Of a stretch of DNA of 10,080 nt, positions 7,363-10,080 are shown piece by piece. The DNA is taken from positions 1 through 10,080 of the forward strand of contig CASEKZ010000062.1 of the NCBI GenBank assembly GCA_949288625.1, in the 5' to 3' direction. This DNA comes from an uncultured bacterium. GTDB lineage: Bacteria; Bacillota_I; Bacilli_A; RF39; UBA660. Positions within the stretch are counted from its first letter, which is position 1, and every line of letters begins with the position of its first letter. Made by a program: the position numbers and the translations under genes. The notes under the pieces were generated by a model that did not search any database, was not told where the DNA came from, and saw nothing but the letters and a program-made list of their open reading frames with translations.

Positions 7363-7386
7363 GATAACCTTCCTTTCATTAAGAAG

Positions 7387-7420
7387 ATTATACTAGGTTT
7401 CTGTGTTCTTTTTTGTCGAA
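7387..7420 (-). promoter_or_regulatory. Kinase promoter with a Spo0A box at a widely spaced -35
   Basis: On the minus strand TATAAT (7387-7392) has no good -35 at 17 bp. A near-consensus TCGACA lies 21 bp upstream and is part of TTCGACA (7414-7420), the exact reverse complement of the Spo0A box TGTCGAA with T-rich flanks. Long spacing with a 0A box at -35 is the layout of Spo0A-activated SigA promoters such as spoIIG. The match is seen directly; regulation is inferred. Confidence 0.5.
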
Positions 7421-7430
7421 TTTTGTTCTA

Positions 7431-7450
7431 TTTTACTAATAATTGTAAAA
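7431..7450. repeat. Small inverted repeat between the EIIB-like gene and the kinase promoter
   Basis: TTTTAC (7431-7436) and GTAAAA (7445-7450) are separated by 8 nt. It begins just past the stop of the EIIB-like gene. It has no GC core or proper T run, so it is at best a weak terminator, or a protein-binding palindrome. Confidence 0.3.
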
Positions 7451-7451
7451 T

Positions 7452-7766
7452 TTAGTCTTTATTTAATTGCTCAATGTATTTTTTTAATTTTTTTGCATCG
7501 TCTTGAAAAATTATTTTTATCGTATTGTCTATCTCAACGATTCCCCTGGCGCCAAGCTTTTGAATACCCTCTTTATTAACTTTTGATGGATCTTTCAAAG
7601 TAACTTTAAACCTTGATACACTTACCTCCATATTGGTTATGTTTTTTATTCCACCTAGATATTCGACCAACTTATTTGCTTCATACTTGAAATCTGGTTT
7701 ATTTGCCTTAATTACTACCAATGCTATTATAATAAGAACAACAATAATAATAATGTATTTTAACAT
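7452..7766 (-). CDS. Membrane-anchored PTS EIIB-like protein lacking the active-site Cys
   Basis: The 104-residue product has one N-terminal transmembrane helix (about 4-19) followed by a domain like the glucose-type EIIB of the phosphotransferase system. It shows LGGIKNI (37-43), RFKVTLKDPSKV (52-63), LGARGIVEID (71-80) and IKIIFQDDAKKLKKYIEQL. In active EIIB the motif after LGG-ENI is D-x-C-x-T-R-L-R, with the Cys phosphorylated. Here it reads EVSVSRFK, so the Cys is Ser49 and it should not carry phosphate by the usual route. No EIIC or EIIA gene is nearby. It may be a scaffold or sensor at the membrane; its function is unknown. The ATG at 7766 lies 3 nt after AGGGTGAT (7770-7777). The kinase gene lies downstream on the same strand but has its own promoter. 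Confidence 0.78.
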   Translation of the reverse strand: MLKYIIIIVVLIIIALVVIKANKPDFKYEANKLVEYLGGIKNITNMEVSVSRFKVTLKDPSKVNKEGIQKLGARGIVEIDNTIKIIFQDDAKKLKKYIEQLNKD

Positions 7767-7784
7767 GTAATCACCCTAAAACAA

Positions 7785-7813
7785 ATTATATAACAACATT
7801 GATAAAAAAGCAA
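7785..7813 (-). promoter_or_regulatory. Promoter of the EIIB-like gene
   Basis: On the minus strand TTGCTT (7808-7813), a 17-bp spacer and a perfect TATAAT (7785-7790) lie 19 nt before the start codon. The -35 matches only its first three bases, so the promoter may be weak. Confidence 0.5.
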
Positions 7814-7862
7814 GTTACTAATATAACCTATAAATTAACGATACTAGGGCTTTTAAAGTGGT

Positions 7863-7889
7863 ACTATTTACCATTAGTTGAATAAGCTA
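7863..7889 (+). promoter_or_regulatory. Possible SigK-type promoter of the spore coat gene
   Basis: AC (7863-7864), a 16-bp spacer and AATAAGCTA (7881-7889) resemble the mother-cell SigK pattern AC, 16 bp, CATAnnnTA, with one mismatch (A for the first C). The expected start would be near 7896, about 25 nt before the ATG. No SigA-like TATAAT sits at a usable distance. A small palindrome, TGGTA-5 nt-TACCA (7859-7873), overlaps the -35. Confidence 0.35.
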
Positions 7890-7920
7890 CTAATGAAAAA
7901 GATAGAAAGGGTGAAATATT

Positions 7921-8328
7921 ATGTGTAACAATTCTAATTCTAGTTCAAAATGTAACTGCATTGCTGAAATATTAAAAGTTATAAACATTCTTCAAAGCGA
8001 AGTTTGTCCTGGCGATACATGTTTAGAAACATGTACAAGAGCGTTCTTCGGTCCTAATTCATCAGTGGATTTTAACACCAGACCAGTAACCTTATACACT
8101 TGTGACAACACATCAGTTGCAATGCCAATATCAAATACACCTGGCGAGGTAACAACCTCAAATATATTCAGAGTTGAGAAAGTAGATGGATGTTGTGCTA
8201 CATTAAGAGTATTAACATTTAACTCAGGAACAAACACGTATACAGCAACAAATTCATTTTTCACAATAAACACGGATTGTTGTTGTGCAATAAAATGTCT
8301 TGCTGATACTTTCGTAGAAGGTGTTTAA
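7921..8328 (+). CDS. CotY/CotZ-family spore coat protein
   Basis: CotY and CotZ (and ExsY in the B. cereus group) are Cys-rich proteins that cross-link and assemble into the outermost spore coat, or crust. The 135-residue product has 13 Cys and aligns in order with the family. There is an N-terminal CNCIAEILKVI (11-21), then a CPGDTC segment (29-34), the diagnostic FRVEKVDGCCATLRVL (83-98), and DCCCAIKCLADTFVEGV near the end, equivalent to CFCAIQCLSPELV. It is slightly shorter than Bacillus CotZ because the His/Lys-rich tail is absent. The ATG at 7921 follows AAAGGGTG with a 7-nt gap. It is monocistronic, between a possible SigK promoter and a terminator hairpin, and is transcribed away from the EIIB-like gene and the kinase. 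Its presence implies that the organism, or a recent ancestor, makes endospores. Confidence 0.88.
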   Translation: MCNNSNSSSKCNCIAEILKVINILQSEVCPGDTCLETCTRAFFGPNSSVDFNTRPVTLYTCDNTSVAMPISNTPGEVTTSNIFRVEKVDGCCATLRVLTFNSGTNTYTATNSFFTINTDCCCAIKCLADTFVEGV

Positions 8329-8329
8329 A

Positions 8330-8358
8330 AAAGGACCACAAAAAGTGGCCCTTTATTT
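8330..8358. terminator. Shared terminator of the coat gene and the convergent small gene
   Basis: AAAGGACCAC (8330-8339) and GTGGCCCTTT (8345-8354) form a 10-bp stem with a five-A loop on the plus strand, with one A-C mismatch. Read on the minus strand the mismatch becomes a G-U pair and six T residues follow, so it is stronger in that direction. The stop of the minus-strand gene (8353-8355) lies in the stem. Confidence 0.85.
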
Positions 8359-8688
8359 TATATCATAAATATCATTAATGTATATTTTTTCTCCATCAAA
8401 GGTTATTAAATAATTATCTTTGATTCCAACAACCTTTTTGTTTATATTTTCGCCATTTTTGTACATGATAGTAATATCAGCTTGATAAACATAATTAGGG
8501 CTTGAAAAAATACTATTTATTTTTTTCATAAGTGTTGTTTTATCTATCTTTTCTAAACTATTTGCTGCATTACTTTTAACTTTTCTATTAGAATCAATAT
8601 CATCATGGTGATAATAAAATTCTTTTTGAACGTTACTCCTAAGTTTATCAACCTTGTTCTTAAAAATTTCTGGAAATTTATCCCTCAT
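8353..8688 (-). CDS. Hypothetical protein, 111 residues
   Basis: I do not recognise this protein. It is probably cytoplasmic: no signal peptide or membrane span is visible. The first half is charged and likely helical (MRDKFPEIFKNKVDKLRSNV, then a His/Asp-rich YYHHDDID). The second half alternates hydrophobic and charged residues in short strands (YQADITIMYKNGE, KKVVGIKDNYLITFDG, EKIYINDIYDIK), which suggests a small beta domain, perhaps SH3- or Sm-like. The ATG at 8688 is chosen because a perfect AGGAGG (8698-8703) lies 9 nt upstream; an in-frame ATG at 8742 lacks such a site. It lies between the coat gene, with which it shares a terminator, and the divergent RodA-like gene. A late sporulation or cell-wall role is only a guess from position. 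Confidence 0.75.
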   Translation of the reverse strand: MRDKFPEIFKNKVDKLRSNVQKEFYYHHDDIDSNRKVKSNAANSLEKIDKTTLMKKINSIFSSPNYVYQADITIMYKNGENINKKVVGIKDNYLITFDGEKIYINDIYDIK

Positions 8689-8740
8689 AAACAAAATCCT
8701 CCTATAAAATCTTATGTCATCTATTTTAAAACATGATAAC

Positions 8741-8752
8741 AAAGGTGGTGAT
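8741..8752 (+). promoter_or_regulatory. Ribosome binding site of the RodA-like gene
   Basis: AAAGGTGGTGAT is a strong SD. It overlaps the ATG at 8751, which lies 5 nt past AAAGG. Applying the GTGAT-plus-4 rule seen in front of rimP, rnpM and infB would point instead to ATA at 8757. The in-frame ATG at 8733 lies upstream of this site and has no SD of its own. Confidence 0.5.
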
Positions 8753-9872
8753 GATTATAAATAATAATTTAAAGGCGAAATATTGGGTAACATTTTTTAT
8801 AGTAATTTTTTCTATAATAAGTATAATTACTCTTTATAGTGCTTCAATTTCGTTTTCAGGAAATCAAATTTTTTCAAAACAAATAATATGGTATTTAATT
8901 GGATTTATGATTATTTTTTTTACATCAAATTTTAATTGTAAAAAAATACTAAATATATCAATTATATTATATGGGCTTATAAATATTTTACTTTTTTTGC
9001 TTCTTATTTTTGGAACCGAAATAAATGGATCTAAGTGTTGGTTTTTAATACCCGGCGTTGGGTCTTTTCAGCCAAGTGAATTTGCCAAAATAATTTTAAT
9101 ATTAACAAATGCCAAGGTTTTTGAATGGTTTAGCAAAAAGTACCCTAAAAGAAATTTTAAAGATGACGTAAAATTATTTTTAATTATTATGTTAATCGCT
9201 ATAATTCCTAGTTTTCTTACCTTTTTAGAACCAGATACAGGTATGGTAATAATATACTTTTTAATTTCCTTTGTTATGTTATTTGCTTTTGGTATTAGAA
9301 AAAGTATTTTTATAGTGATAATCATTTTAATATTAATATTAATATTTACATTTTTATATTATTATTTTAATTATGAGGATAGTTTTATAAATACGTTTGG
9401 TACATCATTTTTTTACCGCATTGATAGATTGTTGGATTGGTCTAACAAAAATGGTATGCAACTTACCAACGCTATAACCGCGATTAAATCAGCCGGAATA
9501 TTTGGCTTTGGAATCGGAAACACACCAATTTATATTCCTGAAAGTCATACTGATTTTATATTCTCTGTTTATGCTAGTAATTTTGGACTAATTGGAACAA
9601 TTATTTTTCTTGCAGTACTATTAGCATTTGATTTTACCTTGTTCAAATTGGCCGAAAAAACAAAAGACAAAAACTACCGTTTTATAATAATAGGGTTCTT
9701 AGCAATGATAATATATCAACAAATACAAAACATTAGTATGAACGTTGGATTATTACCAATAACTGGAATAACACTACCTTTCATAAGTTATGGTGGATCA
9801 TCGCTACTTAGTTACATACTTTTTATTGCACTGATTATAAATTATAACAAGTCCATTCATGATGGGGTTTAA
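8751..9872 (+). CDS. SEDS-family peptidoglycan glycosyltransferase (RodA/FtsW/SpoVE), RodA-like
   Basis: SEDS proteins polymerise lipid II into glycan strands together with a class B penicillin-binding protein: RodA in elongation, FtsW in division, SpoVE in the spore cortex. The 373-residue product has about ten membrane spans and the family motifs. These are INGSKCWFLIPG (about 91-102), FQPSEFAKI (106-114), LEPDTGM (159-165), PESHTDFIFSVYASNFG (263-279, with the essential Asp at 268) and LLPITGITLPFISYGGSSLL near 334-353. LLPITG and PESHTDFIFSVYA look more like RodA than FtsW, but SpoVE cannot be excluded given the coat gene nearby. The usual RW after the NG(A/S) motif is CW here. The ATG at 8751 is favoured over 8733 by its ribosome binding site. 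No partner PBP gene is in the window. Confidence 0.88.
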   Translation: MIINNNLKAKYWVTFFIVIFSIISIITLYSASISFSGNQIFSKQIIWYLIGFMIIFFTSNFNCKKILNISIILYGLINILLFLLLIFGTEINGSKCWFLIPGVGSFQPSEFAKIILILTNAKVFEWFSKKYPKRNFKDDVKLFLIIMLIAIIPSFLTFLEPDTGMVIIYFLISFVMLFAFGIRKSIFIVIIILILILIFTFLYYYFNYEDSFINTFGTSFFYRIDRLLDWSNKNGMQLTNAITAIKSAGIFGFGIGNTPIYIPESHTDFIFSVYASNFGLIGTIIFLAVLLAFDFTLFKLAEKTKDKNYRFIIIGFLAMIIYQQIQNISMNVGLLPITGITLPFISYGGSSLLSYILFIALIINYNKSIHDGV

Positions 9873-9900
9873 CACACCTTCGGCTTCATGGAATAAAATA

Positions 9901-9932
9901 AAAAAGTCCTTCTTCTATAGAAAGACTTTATT
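9901..9932. terminator. Terminator shared by the RodA-like gene and the tRNA genes
   Basis: AAAGTC (9903-9908) and GACTTT (9924-9929), plus an inner TTCT/AGAA stem, form a hairpin with a C-A mismatch on the plus strand. On the minus strand the mismatch is a U-G pair and a T-rich tract follows, so it fits best as the terminator of the tRNA transcript that ends just upstream. It lies about 30 nt past the RodA-like stop. Confidence 0.8.
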
Positions 9933-9940
9933 ATCAAAAA

Positions 9941-10017
9941 TGGTGACGCGTATGGGATTTGAACCCATGAATGCCGCCGTGAAAGGGCGGTGTGTTAAAC
10001 CACTTCACCAACGCGCC
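9941..10017 (-). tRNA. tRNA-Glu (anticodon UUC)
   Basis: Read on the minus strand, the acceptor stem GGCGCGT pairs with ACGCGTC (one G-U), followed by the discriminator A and an encoded CCA. The D arm contains GTGAAGTGGTTTAACAC. The anticodon arm is CCGCC, loop CTTTCAC, GGCGG, giving UUC for Glu. The T arm carries GGTTCAAATCC. The gene is 77 nt with CCA, all invariant positions look normal, and it ends 8 nt before the shared terminator. It lies 15 nt after the tRNA-Ile gene, in one transcript. Confidence 0.97.
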
Positions 10018-10032
10018 AGTTTATATATAAAA

Positions 10033-10080
10033 TGGTGGGCCTGAATGGACTTGAACCATCGACCTCACGCTTATCAGGCG
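10033..10080 (-). tRNA. tRNA-Ile (anticodon GAU), partial at window end
   Basis: Only the 3' part is in the window. It shows the anticodon loop CTGATAA (anticodon GAU), the 3' side of the anticodon stem GCGTG, the variable loop, the T arm with GGTTCAAGTCC, the acceptor strand CAGGCCC, discriminator A and an encoded CCA. The 5' half, including the D arm, lies beyond 10080. It is the upstream neighbour of tRNA-Glu on the same strand. Confidence 0.93.

Noticed and set aside
7662..7668. TTCGACC, a 6 of 7 match to the Spo0A box, inside the EIIB-like gene
   Set aside because: It lies in coding sequence away from any promoter, and a similar match occurs in infB (near 1144), so it is likely chance.
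8016..8035. Perfect palindrome TACATGTTT-AG-AAACATGTA inside the coat gene
   Set aside because: It follows from the repeated ACATGT codons for Thr-Cys in DTCLETCT, and ACATGT is itself a palindrome. I see no sign of a separate function.
281..9872. Possible reassignment of TGA, since all twelve genes end in TAA or TAG
   Set aside because: All genes read through at family length in the standard code, and absence of TGA among twelve stops is unremarkable in AT-rich DNA. The short RimP ends in TAA.

Overview
The window is AT-rich, densely packed DNA from a low-GC Gram-positive bacterium (Bacillota), most likely a spore-former. The evidence is a rimP-nusA-rnpM-infB-rbfA operon in Bacillus-like order, a short NusA without C-terminal repeats, extended Shine-Dalgarno (SD) sites resembling AGGAGGTGAT, CCA-encoding tRNA genes and a CotY/CotZ-type spore coat protein. 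A histidine kinase of the KinB type with an exact Spo0A box in front of it supports this. The lineage cannot be fixed from the sequence; an uncultured gut-type Bacilli or Clostridia relative is a guess. All genes read through in the standard code and end in TAA or TAG.

Positions 1-4510 (minus strand) hold the translation and transcription operon. A promoter with an extended -10 box (4481-4508) is followed by a short leader hairpin, then rimP (reduced to its N-terminal domain), nusA, rnpM/ylxR, infB and rbfA, and a terminator at 222-251. The ylxQ gene that usually sits between rnpM and infB is absent. Several starts in this operon are non-ATG or internal to the longest frame, and are fixed by an SD ending in GTGAT exactly 4 nt before the start.

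Positions 4530-6162 (plus strand) hold a two-gene operon: a CPBP-family intramembrane protease and a membrane-anchored metallophosphoesterase whose GNH(D/E) motif has become GEED. It converges with a KinB-like orphan histidine kinase (minus, to 7362). The two stop codons overlap in the 4-nt loop of a perfect bidirectional terminator hairpin, so both proteins end in KTSD.

Upstream of the kinase lies a membrane-anchored PTS EIIB-like domain with Ser in place of the phosphorylated Cys (minus, 7452-7766). Divergent from it is the spore coat gene (plus, 7921-8328) with a possible SigK promoter. An unrecognised 111-residue protein (minus) and a RodA/FtsW/SpoVE-family glycosyltransferase (plus) are divergently arranged. 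The window ends in minus-strand tRNA-Glu(UUC) and a partial tRNA-Ile(GAU).

The most notable signals are the domain-reduced RimP, the Spo0A-box promoter in front of the kinase, the two enzyme-family proteins with changed active-site residues, and the stop-in-loop convergent terminator. I found no mobile element, CRISPR array or phage gene, and no multi-gene system that is clearly new.
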